64,000 nt of DNA from Acetobacterium fimetarium (GCF_014284475.1 NZ_WJBC01000001.1:1-64000), one strand, 5' to 3'; positions 26,665 through 38,117 are shown, counted from the first letter of the stretch. Notes: a model not told the origin generated them from the letters alone. Translations and numbers: made by a program.

Positions 26665-26693
26665 ATTATATCAATAGGTATCGTGAACGTCAA
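26665..26693 (-). promoter_or_regulatory. rex-glnA promoter
   Basis: Minus strand TTGACG, 17-base spacer, TATAAT. Confidence 0.65.
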
Positions 26694-26720
26694 ATTATTC
26701 ATTTTAATTTTCCCCTTTTT

Positions 26721-26758
26721 TTGATAGAATAGGAGTTGGTCATTATAAATGACTGACC
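26721..26758 (+). promoter_or_regulatory. ABC-F promoter with palindrome over the -10
   Basis: TTGATA (26721), 17-base spacer, TATAAA (26744-26749). GGTCATT-ATAA-ATGACTGACC covers the -10 and looks like a repressor operator. Confidence 0.55.
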
Positions 26759-26781
26759 AAAATTAAAAACGGGTGAAAATA

Positions 26782-28710
26782 ATGATAATAAATATAGAAA
26801 ATCTGCACTTCAGTTACGGCATCCATGAAATTTTCAAAGATCTTAATCTGTCAATCAATGAGAAAAAACAAATTGGTCTTGTTGGCAGAAACGGCACCGG
26901 CAAATCAACACTGCTGAAACTGCTCACCGGCGAACTCACACCGGACAGCGGCCGGATCAGCAAGAAAAACGGCCTCACCATCGGCTATCTGGCGCAAGAA
27001 CCGGTGGTGGCTGAAAACATGAATCTGGAAGAAATGCTGACCTCCGTTTTCCAACCATTGATTGATATGGAAAGACGAATCAAACATATTGGCGATCAGA
27101 TTGCCAAATCCTCCGGTGATGCTCAGGAAAGACTGATCACCGAATTTGGCGAGCTTCAGGAAGCATTTTTAGAACAGAAAGGGTTTGAATACCCCAGTCG
27201 CATCCGCGGTATTATTAGCGGGCTGGGATTTAAAACCGACGATCTCCAAAAACCTTTTGGTGTTCTGAGCGGCGGTGAAAAGACCCGGGCTACACTCGGA
27301 CAGATTCTTCTGAAGGAACCGGAGCTGCTGCTTCTCGATGAACCGACCAACTACCTGGATATAAATGCGCTGCAGTGGCTGGAACAGTATCTCAAAAGCT
27401 ATCCCGGCACATTTATCATCATTTCTCATGACCGTTACTTCATGGATAAGGTATGCACATCCATTATTGAGGTTTCTCAGCTCAATGTTACCGAATATTT
27501 AGGGAATTACACCCATTTTGCTCTAAAAAAGCGTCAGAACATGATCGAACAAAACCACCAGTATCAGCAACAGCTAAAGGAAATCAAGCATCAGCAGGAA
27601 GTGATCAATCGCTTTCGGGCGTACAACTCGATTAAAAGCTCGAAACGCGCTTCAAGCCGGGAGAAGGCACTGAGTAAAATCGAACTGATGGACAAGGTTG
27701 AAACGGCGCATAACAGTCATTTCAGTTTCGTCCCGCTGGTCCGGAGCGGAAACGACGTGCTGATCGTCGAAGAATTATCAAAATCTTTTGATAACCGGCT
27801 GCTCTTTCAGAACATGAATTTCCAAGTACATCGGGGCGACAAAATCGGTATTATTGGTCCCAATGGGGCCGGTAAAACCACGCTCTTCAAGATTATTCAG
27901 GGCATCCTGTCGCCGGATTCAGGAACAGTCCGCTTCGGCCAGAAGGTTCATCTGGGCTATTTTGACCAGGAACATCAGGATTTGAAAAAATTCGCCAACG
28001 AAAATCTATTGGAAGTCATGTGGGATGTGGACGCAAAACTGTCCGAAGGCGAAATCAGAAATATTCTGGCTGCCTTTTTGTTTGTGGGTGAGGAAGTTTT
28101 CAAACCCGTCAATACCCTGTCCGGCGGTGAAAAGGCACGTCTTCTGCTCGCCCGTCTGATGATTTCCCAATCCAACTTTCTGCTGATGGATGAACCTACC
28201 AACCACATCGATATGGATACAAAAGAAATTCTGGAAAGTGCGCTTTCCCAATACGAAGGAACTCTGCTGTTTATCTCCCATGACCGTTATTTCCTGAACC
28301 GTATTTCCAATCAGATCTACGAGTTCTCAGCCAAAGGCATGGAAATCCATTTGGGCAACTATGATGATTATATGAAACATCAGGCCGACGCTTCAGAACG
28401 CGAAGCGCTGCTTGCCGAGAAAAACATGGTCGTTGTGACGAAAACCCAGCAGAAGACAGATCGCAAAAAACAGAAGGAAGAAGAAGCGAGAGTCCGCAAA
28501 ATGAAGAAGCAGGTTAAAGAGATTGAGGACGCAATTGTCGCCCAGGAATCGGAAATCAAAAAAATCGAGGATCAGATGTGCCTGCCTGATTTTTACGATG
28601 ATATTGAGAATGCAGCTGGAATTACACGTTTCTACGAGGAAAACAAGCTTAAGCTGGCTGAACTGACCGATGAATGGGAAAACGCCTTAATGGAGCTGGA
28701 GGAGCTGTAA
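26782..28710 (+). CDS. ABC-F ATPase (ribosome-associated)
   Basis: 642 residues from ATG 26782 (GGGTGA before it). Two ABC domains without membrane segments: Walker A GRNGTGKST, signature LSGGEKTRATL, Walker B LLLLDEPTNYLD; then GPNGAGKTT, LSGGEKARLLL, FLLMDEPTNHID. A charged linker of about 80 residues (KEIKHQQEVINRF...) joins them and a coiled coil (550-640) ends the protein. This is the YdiF/Uup-like ABC-F layout, acting at the ribosomal E site to relieve stalling. Whether it protects against an antibiotic cannot be told. Confidence 0.92.
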   Translation: MIINIENLHFSYGIHEIFKDLNLSINEKKQIGLVGRNGTGKSTLLKLLTGELTPDSGRISKKNGLTIGYLAQEPVVAENMNLEEMLTSVFQPLIDMERRIKHIGDQIAKSSGDAQERLITEFGELQEAFLEQKGFEYPSRIRGIISGLGFKTDDLQKPFGVLSGGEKTRATLGQILLKEPELLLLDEPTNYLDINALQWLEQYLKSYPGTFIIISHDRYFMDKVCTSIIEVSQLNVTEYLGNYTHFALKKRQNMIEQNHQYQQQLKEIKHQQEVINRFRAYNSIKSSKRASSREKALSKIELMDKVETAHNSHFSFVPLVRSGNDVLIVEELSKSFDNRLLFQNMNFQVHRGDKIGIIGPNGAGKTTLFKIIQGILSPDSGTVRFGQKVHLGYFDQEHQDLKKFANENLLEVMWDVDAKLSEGEIRNILAAFLFVGEEVFKPVNTLSGGEKARLLLARLMISQSNFLLMDEPTNHIDMDTKEILESALSQYEGTLLFISHDRYFLNRISNQIYEFSAKGMEIHLGNYDDYMKHQADASEREALLAEKNMVVVTKTQQKTDRKKQKEEEARVRKMKKQVKEIEDAIVAQESEIKKIEDQMCLPDFYDDIENAAGITRFYEENKLKLAELTDEWENALMELEEL

Positions 28711-28804
28711 AAAGCTGCCGCCGTTTATCAATCAGAGCTGATTTTTTTATGTCTTTGGCGTTTCACAATTACCGATTTAAACTATATTTTGGAGGAAAAA
28801 CAAA

Positions 28805-29038
28805 ATGGAATTAACAATGGATGAAAAAAGAGTCTTGAATACCGTATTTAAGGATGTAACGGGCACAACCAGAAATACCATGCTCCTTACCCTTTATGCT
28901 GCCAAGCCTGCCAATGACGAATCTCCTGATTCTCAGGCACTGATCGCACTTCTCAACGGTCTGATTATTAAACTGGCTGAACTTGAACAGCCGGAAATGG
29001 AAATTCTGTTCGCCGGCATCCCCTATGATGTCAACTAA
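28805..29038 (+). CDS. Small unknown protein
   Basis: 77 residues with a TTTGGAGG site and a strong terminator after it. Helical and acidic (KRVLNTVFKDVTGTTRNTML, LIALLNGLIIKLAELEQPEM), no membrane segment. Family not recognised; follows the ABC-F gene by 94 bases and may be co-transcribed. Confidence 0.7.
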   Translation: MELTMDEKRVLNTVFKDVTGTTRNTMLLTLYAAKPANDESPDSQALIALLNGLIIKLAELEQPEMEILFAGIPYDVN

Positions 29039-29066
29039 CCGTTAAACAGATTATTCATGCAAACGT

Positions 29067-29108
29067 AAAAGCGAGCACAATCGATGAAACAATTGTGCTC
29101 GTTTTTTT
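29067..29108 (+). terminator. Strong terminator
   Basis: AAGCGAGCACAAT pairs with ATTGTGCTCG, followed by T7. Confidence 0.85.
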
Positions 29109-29113
29109 ACCGT

Positions 29114-29150
29114 CAAAAAGGCAGTCTCATTTTTGAGACTGCCTTTTATC
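29114..29150. terminator. groESL terminator, bidirectional
   Basis: AAAAAGGCAGTCTCA pairs with TGAGACTGCCTTTT around TTTT. Confidence 0.85.
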
Positions 29151-29175
29151 GATGAAAAATGAATCAGCCAGAAGC

Positions 29176-30825
<1,650 letters not shown>

Positions 30826-30850
30826 TTAGTTTTATTTTTAAATTGTTATA

Positions 30851-31135
30851 TTATTCTACAATTGCTAAAATGTCGGCCTGGCGAATGATTAAGTATTCTT
30901 CCCCATCAATTTTAATTTCACTGCCGGAGTATTTTGAATAGATTACCTGATCATCGACTTTTACATCCAACGGCACTTTTTTGCCATCGACAATTTCTCC
31001 AGAACCAACTGCAATAACGGTCCCTTGTTGTGGTTTTTCCTGTGCAGATCCTGGCAAAACAATGCCACCAACGGTTTTAACTTCTTCATCTTTGACTTTA
31101 ATAACTACTTTGTCACCTAATGGTTTTAAACTCAT
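30851..31135 (-). CDS. groES: Co-chaperonin GroES (Hsp10)
   Basis: 94 residues from ATG 31135, which has GGAGG upstream; an in-frame ATG at 31147 overlaps that site. [11 protein letters not shown] start, mobile loop [18 protein letters not shown] and roof-loop sequence are typical. Seven copies cap GroEL. Confidence 0.97.
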   Translation of the reverse strand: MSLKPLGDKVVIKVKDEEVKTVGGIVLPGSAQEKPQQGTVIAVGSGEIVDGKKVPLDVKVDDQVIYSKYSGSEIKIDGEEYLIIRQADILAIVE

Positions 31136-31186
31136 TTTTTCCTCCATTGATTATATTTGGGTACCACGTACCTTTTATTTTAGTTA

Positions 31187-31213
31187 TTAGCACTCATTCA
31201 TCCTGAGTGCTAA
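31187..31213 (-). promoter_or_regulatory. CIRCE operator of groESL
   Basis: TTAGCACTC, nine bases, GAGTGCTAA: a perfect HrcA binding palindrome, 51 bases before the groES start. Confidence 0.95.
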
Positions 31214-31217
31214 TAGT

Positions 31218-31246
31218 ATTTTAAATGATTACTCCAGTGATTGCAA
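31218..31246 (-). promoter_or_regulatory. groESL promoter
   Basis: Minus strand TTGCAA, 17-base spacer, TAAAAT, directly upstream of CIRCE, so HrcA would cover the start of transcription. Confidence 0.7.
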
Positions 31247-31302
31247 GCGGTTTTTTTCACTTTTTGAGAATCTTTAAATTTTTTAAGATTGTTTTAAATA
31301 AT

Positions 31303-31344
31303 AAAGAGCGTGTCGTTCTCCTTATATAAATGAACACGCTCTTT
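31303..31344 (-). terminator. tsaD terminator
   Basis: AAAGAGCGTGT pairs with ACACGCTCTTT. Confidence 0.75.
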
Positions 31345-31402
31345 ACCAAATTTAATATTTTTTAAAGACGCAATGATGGCTTCGTTGTGCTTGTCTTTGT
31401 TT

Positions 31403-32413
31403 TTAACGGGTTCCGATTTTCAATCCGGGGATGCCGTTGAGGCTGAGATCGCTGACTACCCCGTTGATATAATTGTAATAGGCCATGGCCCCGATCATGG
31501 CGGCATTGTCTGTACAAAGAATGGGGTCCGGATAATGAAGCGACAAACCGGCTTTAGCAGCTTCTTCCGTCATCATTTGCCGCAACAGGCTGTTGCAGGA
31601 AACGCCGCCGGCCATGCAGATTTTATCCATCCGGATATGTTTGGCACAATCGATGGTTTTTTTTACCAGAACCTCAACCACCGCCATCTGAAAAGATGCC
31701 GCCACATCATTCGGATTGATGGGTTCGTTTTTCATTTTCATGCCGTTGATGTAATTGAGAACGGCCGATTTGAGACCGCTGAAGCTGAAATTGTATTCGC
31801 TCTTATCCAGGAATACCCGCGGAAATGCAATCGCATCGAGATTTCCCAACTTCGCCGCCTTGTCGATTGCCGGTCCACCGGGATAGCCGAAACCCAGCAC
31901 CCGGGAAATTTTATCAAACGCCTCGCCGGCGGCATCATCGATGGTTCTGCCGAGAACCTTGAAAGTCTGATAGTCTTCCACCAGCACCAGATGACTGTGT
32001 CCGCCGGATACCACCAATGTCAGAAACGGCGGTTCCAGTTCTGGAAACTGCAGGAAGTTTGCAGCAATGTGTCCCTCAATGTGGTGCACGCCGATCAGCG
32101 GCTTGTCGAGACTGTAGGCAATGGCTTTTGCCGCAGACAGGCCGACGAGCAGAGCGCCGATTAAACCGGGTCCGTTTGTAACGCCGATGGCGTCAACTTC
32201 AGCCAGCGTCATGTGCGTTTCTGATAGCGCATCGTCGATGATGTAGGGCAGTTTTGTCACATGATTACGGGATGCAATTTCCGGAACCACGCCGCCATAT
32301 TTTTGATGGATATCAATTTGCGAATAAATACGATTGGTTAATATTTTTCGGCCATCCTCAACGATGGCCACTGATGTTTCGTCACAGGATGTCTCAATGC
32401 TTAAAATTTTCAT
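31403..32413 (-). CDS. tsaD: tRNA t6A37 threonylcarbamoyltransferase TsaD
   Basis: 336 residues. ASKHA fold with [18 protein letters not shown], the metal motif HIEGH (H111, H115), VVSGGHSHL and GVSCNSLLR. With TsaB and TsaE it transfers threonylcarbamoyl from TC-AMP to A37 of ANN-decoding tRNAs. tsaB lies 1.3 kb away in a separate unit on the same strand; tsaE is not in the window. Confidence 0.97.
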   Translation of the reverse strand: MKILSIETSCDETSVAIVEDGRKILTNRIYSQIDIHQKYGGVVPEIASRNHVTKLPYIIDDALSETHMTLAEVDAIGVTNGPGLIGALLVGLSAAKAIAYSLDKPLIGVHHIEGHIAANFLQFPELEPPFLTLVVSGGHSHLVLVEDYQTFKVLGRTIDDAAGEAFDKISRVLGFGYPGGPAIDKAAKLGNLDAIAFPRVFLDKSEYNFSFSGLKSAVLNYINGMKMKNEPINPNDVAASFQMAVVEVLVKKTIDCAKHIRMDKICMAGGVSCNSLLRQMMTEEAAKAGLSLHYPDPILCTDNAAMIGAMAYYNYINGVVSDLSLNGIPGLKIGTR

Positions 32414-32548
32414 GCTTACCTCAGATCATTAAAATTTACTATTTATCTTGATTCAATACGATCGTTACTGCTCGTAAAGAGCTCAGAGTGGCAATCGCAG
32501 ATCGCAATAACCAATCAACCGTTTTTAATACAAGTTTTACAACGCTCA

Positions 32549-33265
32549 CTATGATAACTTATTCATCTTATTTTTTCGATAAAGAAACGTGCCGGCAACT
32601 GCAGTCGTAAAACCCAGCGGCACCAATGTATAAACCACTATTCGTGTAATCAGGCTGATAAAGAAGGGCTCGGGCACAATCGATATAATCAGGTCGGTAT
32701 CCGGATCCATTATCCATAAATCGTTTGAGAAGAACAATTGATGAAATAGATTGAATACCGCTGTGAAATTGAAATAGAAACAGCCGCCGATGATGACGAA
32801 CAGACCGAGATAAACAGCAGCACCCCAAAATAATGATTTGAGTATTACCGACGATTTGTTTGCCAGCAGCGTCACAAGAAGGATGAGCGCCACAGCCAGT
32901 GTTATGTCCCGGAGCGACAGAAAAAACAGCAACAGATTTCTGACGTCATCCATATGGGTGATTTCCTTCTCGTTGAAAATCGACACACAAACCGCTTCAT
33001 GGTTAGCGCTTTTCGACGTCAGTCGTGCCTGAATATCAAAATCAGCCCGATCGCCCTTAAGAAACGAAAGGATTTCGACCACCACCGGCTCCATATCGTC
33101 AGGATAAATCCCCGTATTTTCAATGACGTCGTTCGCTTCCATCTGCTGCATGAAAAATTCCTTATTCAGTACCGCGCCTTCGATGGCAGTCACAAAAACG
33201 ATGAACGGGAACAAAATGCCGAGTATCACAGAAAAAACAGCCATCCATTTTTTACCCAAGACCAT
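32549..33265 (-). CDS. Integral membrane protein, TIGR01906/DUF1461 family
   Basis: 238 residues from ATG 33265, which overlaps the end of rimI by 14 bases (GTGGAGG just before); a second in-frame ATG at 33244 is also possible. About five hydrophobic segments with a long outer loop containing THMDDVRNLL, the DUF1461 signature. The family is common beside tsaB/rimI or ribonuclease genes in clostridia; no activity is known. The position suggests translation coupled to rimI. Confidence 0.75.
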   Translation of the reverse strand: MVLGKKWMAVFSVILGILFPFIVFVTAIEGAVLNKEFFMQQMEANDVIENTGIYPDDMEPVVVEILSFLKGDRADFDIQARLTSKSANHEAVCVSIFNEKEITHMDDVRNLLLFFLSLRDITLAVALILLVTLLANKSSVILKSLFWGAAVYLGLFVIIGGCFYFNFTAVFNLFHQLFFSNDLWIMDPDTDLIISIVPEPFFISLITRIVVYTLVPLGFTTAVAGTFLYRKNKMNKLS

Positions 33266-33695
33266 GCCTCCACATAATAAAACCATTGACTCCGTTGCCG
33301 TAATAGTTCTTTCGGACACCTTCTTTGACAAAGCCGTTTTTTTCATAAAACTTTATGGCTGCGTAATTATCCTCCCGGACTTCCAGGGTCATGCCCAAAC
33401 AGCCCTTGTGATTGGCAACTGTCAACATTTCATCCAGGATCTGCTGGCCGATGCCGCAATAACGATGCTCTTCCATCACGCCGATGTTGGTAATATGGGC
33501 CTCATCGATAATCAGCCAGAAACCGCCGAATCCGATAATCTCGCCATCTTTTTCAGCTACGACATAACTTGACAGCATATTTCTGACATCGTCCTGATAG
33601 GATTCCATCGTCCAGTTGTGTTTGAAGCAGTCCTGATCCACTCTAAAAACCCCAGGTGCATCCTGGGGTTTCATTAACCGATAACTGATCGTCAT
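33252..33695 (-). CDS. rimI: Ribosomal-protein-alanine N-acetyltransferase
   Basis: 147 residues, GNAT fold: MTISYRLMKPQDAPGVFRV, then ITNIGVMEEHRYCGIGQQIL (acetyl-CoA pyrophosphate loop) and NYAAIKFYEKNGF. The tsaB-rimI order with ATGA overlap supports RimI over a generic acetyltransferase. Acetylates S18 in E. coli. Confidence 0.88.
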   Translation of the reverse strand: MTISYRLMKPQDAPGVFRVDQDCFKHNWTMESYQDDVRNMLSSYVVAEKDGEIIGFGGFWLIIDEAHITNIGVMEEHRYCGIGQQILDEMLTVANHKGCLGMTLEVREDNYAAIKFYEKNGFVKEGVRKNYYGNGVNGFIMWRHGLG

Positions 33696-34378
33696 TGCTT
33701 ATGTTCCTCCGCATAGGAAGGGCGGATATAAACCGGCTCGATGTCCCGATAATGGCTGACATCCCCTTTTAAGGCACGCTCCAGTACCAGAGCTGCAGCA
33801 GATGAGGCCCGGTTCATGCTCAGATAATTTGGCACCCTGACGCCTTTGGGACACGCACTCAGCAGTGTTTCAGAAAATCGCGGCAGTCCATCTCCTAAAA
33901 AATAGATGGGCTCGTCCTTCTTTTTCAGGAAATCGATGAGCGCATCGATTTCCAATACCGAGTCCGCCAGATCCCGCACCAGGCATCCGTCTTCGAAATG
34001 AAAAGCCCCGGTATAGGTTTGATTGCGTTGCGCATCCAAAACCGGGCAGATTATTCCGTCTGCAAAGGGAATATTCATGGCCAGTGCTTCCAGCGTTGAA
34101 ACGCCCACTACCGGTTTGTTGAGAGCCTGAGCAAAGCCCTTGATCGTTGCCATTCCGATGCGAAGCCCAGTAAATGAACCCGGTCCGGCGACAACACCGA
34201 AGACGTCGATCTCCCTGATCGAAAGACCACCGTCTTTCAGTAAATGGTCGATTGAGACCATGAGTTTTTCCGAGTGTTTTTTCTGATGATTGACGATCAT
34301 CTCGCCAACGAGTTTTTCCTCGTTAAGGATGGCAACTGAAGCCACTATTGTTGATGTATCTACGGTGAGTATATTCAT
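33692..34378 (-). CDS. tsaB: t6A biosynthesis partner TsaB
   Basis: 228 residues. Begins MNILTVDTSTIVASVAI, with VVAGPGSFTGLRIGMATIKG, the TsaB hallmark. It has the ASKHA fold of TsaD but lacks the HxxxH metal site, and acts as scaffold in the TsaB-TsaD-TsaE complex. Overlaps rimI by four bases. Confidence 0.95.
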   Translation of the reverse strand: MNILTVDTSTIVASVAILNEEKLVGEMIVNHQKKHSEKLMVSIDHLLKDGGLSIREIDVFGVVAGPGSFTGLRIGMATIKGFAQALNKPVVGVSTLEALAMNIPFADGIICPVLDAQRNQTYTGAFHFEDGCLVRDLADSVLEIDALIDFLKKKDEPIYFLGDGLPRFSETLLSACPKGVRVPNYLSMNRASSAAALVLERALKGDVSHYRDIEPVYIRPSYAEEHKQ

Positions 34379-34427
34379 TATTTATCCTTTATTGATTGCA
34401 AATTTTCTTTTGATTCGTTCGTCATTA

Positions 34428-37016
34428 TTATTTTGCCAGACTTCTTAACTCCTTGTCAATTTCTTTCAGCATTTTCTCCGAGAAAAAGTCTTCGGGCAGT
34501 AATTTCTGGGCCTTATCGAGTGTAACGCCCATTTTGATGGCTAGCTGAAGATATTCACTTGCAAAGGTCTCATCGTCAAAATAATTTCTGAGTACGAACA
34601 TTGCCTGGTCATTTTCCACCAGATCCTTGATCTTCGAATGAATGCTGACATTCTCATCACGGCCGCCAAACAAGTTTTCAAAGAAGCCCTTTTTCTTCTC
34701 TTTACTGTCGACCAGGGTCTCAAAGGTCAGATCATCCAACGGTTCGTCAGAATTGACAAGCGTGACCACTTTGTCGATGGTTTCAGCAGTAAATATGCCC
34801 CGGGAATACTCAACGATCTTGCGCAAAGGTGTGTTCTTGAGCATGGCAATCAGGAAGGCATCATCGGTATCCTGGCCCTCTCCCATGATTTCCTTGAAGC
34901 CGTCAAGCAGTATCTTCAAGACTTTCTGGCCCCGCTCCGTCCGTTCGAAATCACTGATGTAGGCAAATCGGGTAATGGGTCTGATCAGTTTTTCGGTGAT
35001 CTCAATCGGATAGACAATGGCCAGATCCCGGCTGGAAGCTCCGATATAGATTTCGTGGATACCCGATTCGTGTTCCCATCGTTTAGTGGTGGGATTGTAA
35101 AATGAAAAATCATCCAGTCCGAGGACAAAGCTGACTTCCACGGATTTTCCCGCCGGAACGGTAACTTTTTTGAAACCACGCAACTCTCTCAGCGGCCGTT
35201 TGATTTTTGAATTATCCTTGCCTGTATAGAGCTGGACGATTTCCTTGCCATTTAATTTACCCGTGTTGGCGACCCGGCATTTCACCGTAACCGCTCCATC
35301 CGAATTCAAAACTAAAGCCGGTTGTTCAAGCTTCTCGTACGCAAAGGTTGTATAACTGAGTCCAAATCCAAATGGAAAGCGGACCTTCTTTTTGGTATAG
35401 TCGTAGTAGCGATAGCCGACAAAAATGCTTTCTCCAAAAATTACTTCATCCTGAATTCCCGGGAAATTGATGTAGGATGGCGTATCTTCCAGTTTCATGG
35501 GAATGGTTTCCGCCAATTTCCCACAGAAATTATTTTCTCCGAACAGCAGCTTTGCAATGGCGTCACCACCTGCCTGACCACCCAGAAACATTTCAACGAT
35601 GGCTTTCGGTGCATGTTCCCAGCTCATGTCGATAACGCCGCCGTTTTGAACAATCACCACGGTCTCCGGCTGAACTTTGCATATTTTCTTGATTAATGCA
35701 ATCTGTTTGTCCGGCAGATTTATATGGGTGCGGTCATACCCTTCGGATTCATCATGATCCGGCAGTCCGACAAACAAAAGAACCAGCTGGGCGTTTTTCG
35801 CCAGCTCAACGGCCTGATCTTCCAGATGAGCCTGCTCAACGACTTCGTCGTGAATATAGCCCTGATGCGGAAGAACGCTGATATCATCCCCTGCCAGTAT
35901 TTTGATATGTTCATAGGGCGAGTCGATATGGTGCGGATTGATTTTTGAGCTGCCGCTTCCCTGATACCGGGGATCAAATGCCATGCTGCCGATGATCGCC
36001 AGTCTTTTAATCTTCTTTCGCTCGATCGGCAGAATGCTGTCTTCATTTTTCAAAAGCACCATGCTTTCGACGGCAGCCAGTTTGGCGATTTGATGATGCC
36101 CCTTCGTTTCAATATCAACGGGTGCGGCATAAAATCTCCGGTTTTCCTTTGCCAGATAAGAAAACCGAATCAGGCGCTCCACCCTTTCATTCAAAAGCGT
36201 TACTCTTAATTTTCCTTCTTTGATGCGGTCGAATATTTTCTGGTTGTTAATGCCGCCATTCCCTGGCATTTCCAGATCCATGCCGGCAACAAGCTCCTTG
36301 ACCCGATCGTTCACTGCATTCCAGTCAGACATAACAATGCCGTCAAATCCCCATTCGTCACGCAGCACCCTGGTTAAAAAGTAACGACTCTGGGCCACAA
36401 ATTTACCATTGATGCTGTTGTATGAGCTCATCACCGCCATGGGTTTGCCATCTTTTATCGCGATCTCAAAAGGTTTAAGGTAGATTTCCCGTAGCGCCCG
36501 GATATCGATCTTTTCATCGATGGTCATTCGCCGCGTTTCCTGGCTGTTTGCCAGAAAATGCTTGACCACGCACCCGACTCCGTGACTTTTGGCACCAAGA
36601 ATAAAGCTTTTTCCCAATTGACCGGAAAGAAGCGGATCTTCAGAAAAATATTCAAAATTACGTCCACACAGCGGCGACCGTTTGACATTGATCCCCGGCC
36701 CCAGAATCAAATCGACACCGAGCGCTCTTGCTTCAAGGGCGATGGTCTTGCCGATAAATTCAAGCAGCCCTTCATCCCAGGAACAAGCCGAAAGCACTGC
36801 CGGAGGGAAGCAGGTTGCCGGTTTTCCCTCGGCAACACCGAGACTGTCATCCCCTTCCTCAACCCGCATTCCGTGCGGACCATCAGCCATCATCACTGGC
36901 TCAATGCCGTACTTGGGATAACCCACGGTCTCCCAGCCGGTATTGCCCGAGCAGAGCGATACCATTTCTTCCAGACTCATATTCCTTCTGATTTTTCTAA
37001 CCAGTGTTTCATCCAT
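34428..37016 (-). CDS. Glycoside hydrolase family 3 beta-glucosidase-like enzyme
   Basis: 862 residues, no signal peptide, so cytosolic. GH3 barrel (1-300) with MADGPHGMR, KHFLANSQETRR and nucleophile D231 in IVMSDWNAV. The second alpha/beta domain (310-560) has LVLLFVGLPDHDESEGYDR. A fibronectin-III-like domain (about 590-680) follows. The last 180 residues are an extra helical region not usual in GH3 and predicted not catalytic. Probably splits imported beta-glucosides. 49 bases before tsaB, so may run into it. Confidence 0.92.
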   Translation of the reverse strand: MDETLVRKIRRNMSLEEMVSLCSGNTGWETVGYPKYGIEPVMMADGPHGMRVEEGDDSLGVAEGKPATCFPPAVLSACSWDEGLLEFIGKTIALEARALGVDLILGPGINVKRSPLCGRNFEYFSEDPLLSGQLGKSFILGAKSHGVGCVVKHFLANSQETRRMTIDEKIDIRALREIYLKPFEIAIKDGKPMAVMSSYNSINGKFVAQSRYFLTRVLRDEWGFDGIVMSDWNAVNDRVKELVAGMDLEMPGNGGINNQKIFDRIKEGKLRVTLLNERVERLIRFSYLAKENRRFYAAPVDIETKGHHQIAKLAAVESMVLLKNEDSILPIERKKIKRLAIIGSMAFDPRYQGSGSSKINPHHIDSPYEHIKILAGDDISVLPHQGYIHDEVVEQAHLEDQAVELAKNAQLVLLFVGLPDHDESEGYDRTHINLPDKQIALIKKICKVQPETVVIVQNGGVIDMSWEHAPKAIVEMFLGGQAGGDAIAKLLFGENNFCGKLAETIPMKLEDTPSYINFPGIQDEVIFGESIFVGYRYYDYTKKKVRFPFGFGLSYTTFAYEKLEQPALVLNSDGAVTVKCRVANTGKLNGKEIVQLYTGKDNSKIKRPLRELRGFKKVTVPAGKSVEVSFVLGLDDFSFYNPTTKRWEHESGIHEIYIGASSRDLAIVYPIEITEKLIRPITRFAYISDFERTERGQKVLKILLDGFKEIMGEGQDTDDAFLIAMLKNTPLRKIVEYSRGIFTAETIDKVVTLVNSDEPLDDLTFETLVDSKEKKKGFFENLFGGRDENVSIHSKIKDLVENDQAMFVLRNYFDDETFASEYLQLAIKMGVTLDKAQKLLPEDFFSEKMLKEIDKELRSLAK

Positions 37017-37095
37017 AATAATCTCCTTAGTGGATTAACCAAAGAATTTTTCATTCATTATAGATTCAAATCATATTTGTTTTTTACCCAATCGA

Positions 37096-37905
37096 CTATT
37101 TTTTACTCATTGACAGAGATTTTAATGCGCATGCATCCACAGCGGAAATAACTGCGTCTCTGAAACCTTTTGCCTCCAGAACGCGAACGGCTTCAATGGT
37201 GGTGCCGCCAGGTGTGCAGACCTGATCCTTCAATTTGCCAGGGTGCTCTCCGGATTCCAGAACAAGCTTTGCGGAACCGTAAACAGCCTGAGCCGCCAGC
37301 CGATAGGCCTGATCCCGCGGAAAGCCATGCAGCACGCCGGCATCCGCCATTGCTTCAATAAAGATCATGACATAGGCAGGCGCCGAACTGGCTATTCCGG
37401 GAACAACACCCATCAGTTTTTCACTGATGATTTCCGTTTTCCCGAAACTGTCAAAAATTGCCAGAACATCGGCAATATCTTCTTTTGTCATCAGATCATC
37501 CGGACAAACGGTGGAGTCAGATTCACCGACAAAAGCCGGAGTGCTGGGCTGGGTTCTGACTACCTTGATGTTCTTTCCCAGAATACCCTTGACATCATCA
37601 AAACCAACGCCAACTGCGATGACAATGATAATGGCCGCCGGTTTGACGCTTTTTGCAATTTCTTCGAGAATTTGTGCATATAAAAAGGGCTTAATCGCCA
37701 GAACCAGATAATCGACTTGCGCTGCCACTTTCACATTGGAATCCTGTATATTAACACCAAAATCTTTTGCTACCTGTTCTCTTGCCGCAGCCGCTGGATC
37801 ATAGCAGACGATGTTTTCCGGATCAAACAGTTTACTTTTTGTCAAGCCGCCGATCATGGCTTTCGCCATGTTTCCGCAACCGATAAAACCGATCGTTTTT
37901 TTCAT
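37096..37905 (-). CDS. proC: Pyrroline-5-carboxylate reductase
   Basis: 269 residues. NADPH Rossmann motif GFIGCGNMAKAMIGG at the N-terminus, AIKPFLYAQIL, and the dimer domain LASSAPAYV-like stretch (ASSAPAYVMIFIEAMADAGV) with CTPGGTTIEAV. Last step of proline synthesis. Own promoter. Confidence 0.96.
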   Translation of the reverse strand: MKKTIGFIGCGNMAKAMIGGLTKSKLFDPENIVCYDPAAAAREQVAKDFGVNIQDSNVKVAAQVDYLVLAIKPFLYAQILEEIAKSVKPAAIIIVIAVGVGFDDVKGILGKNIKVVRTQPSTPAFVGESDSTVCPDDLMTKEDIADVLAIFDSFGKTEIISEKLMGVVPGIASSAPAYVMIFIEAMADAGVLHGFPRDQAYRLAAQAVYGSAKLVLESGEHPGKLKDQVCTPGGTTIEAVRVLEAKGFRDAVISAVDACALKSLSMSKK

Positions 37906-37969
37906 TTATTGCTCCACTTCTATTAAATCAATTAAAAGATTCAAATTGTTATTTTATTACTGTACTTCT

Positions 37970-37998
37970 ATTTTAGACTTTAATTCAACTCAGTGCAA
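37970..37998 (-). promoter_or_regulatory. proC promoter
   Basis: Minus strand TTGCAC, 17-base spacer, TAAAAT. Confidence 0.6.
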
Positions 37999-38008
37999 TT
38001 CTAAAATA

Positions 38009-38044
38009 GAAAAACCCATTAATTTCTTAAATTAATGGGTTTTA
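38009..38044 (-). terminator. End of the purine operon
   Basis: AAAACCCATTAATTT pairs perfectly with AAATTAATGGGTTTT, T-flanked, about 75 bases after purD. Confidence 0.9.
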
Positions 38045-38117
38045 AACAGTCTGCAAAGCACTAATGCCGTCCCAACAATCGATTAACAATTGGTCGGTCC
38101 TGGATTAAAATACTATT

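Noticed and set aside
26632-26720. Rex autoregulation site
   Set aside because: Only a half-like GTGAA is present; no TTGTGAAW4TTCACAA palindrome.
28711-28752. Terminator after the ABC-F gene
   Set aside because: AGCTG/CAGAGCTGATTTTTTT gives only a 3-4 bp stem; too weak to list.
31373-32164. A 263-codon open frame on the + strand
   Set aside because: Complement of tsaD, without ribosome site or family likeness.
32414-32548. Possible third MITE copy or structured RNA between tsaD and the membrane protein gene
   Set aside because: Short GC-rich repeats (CGCAGATCGC, GAGCTC) but no TAGRT...TGCGAAA ends and no alignment with the pur elements.
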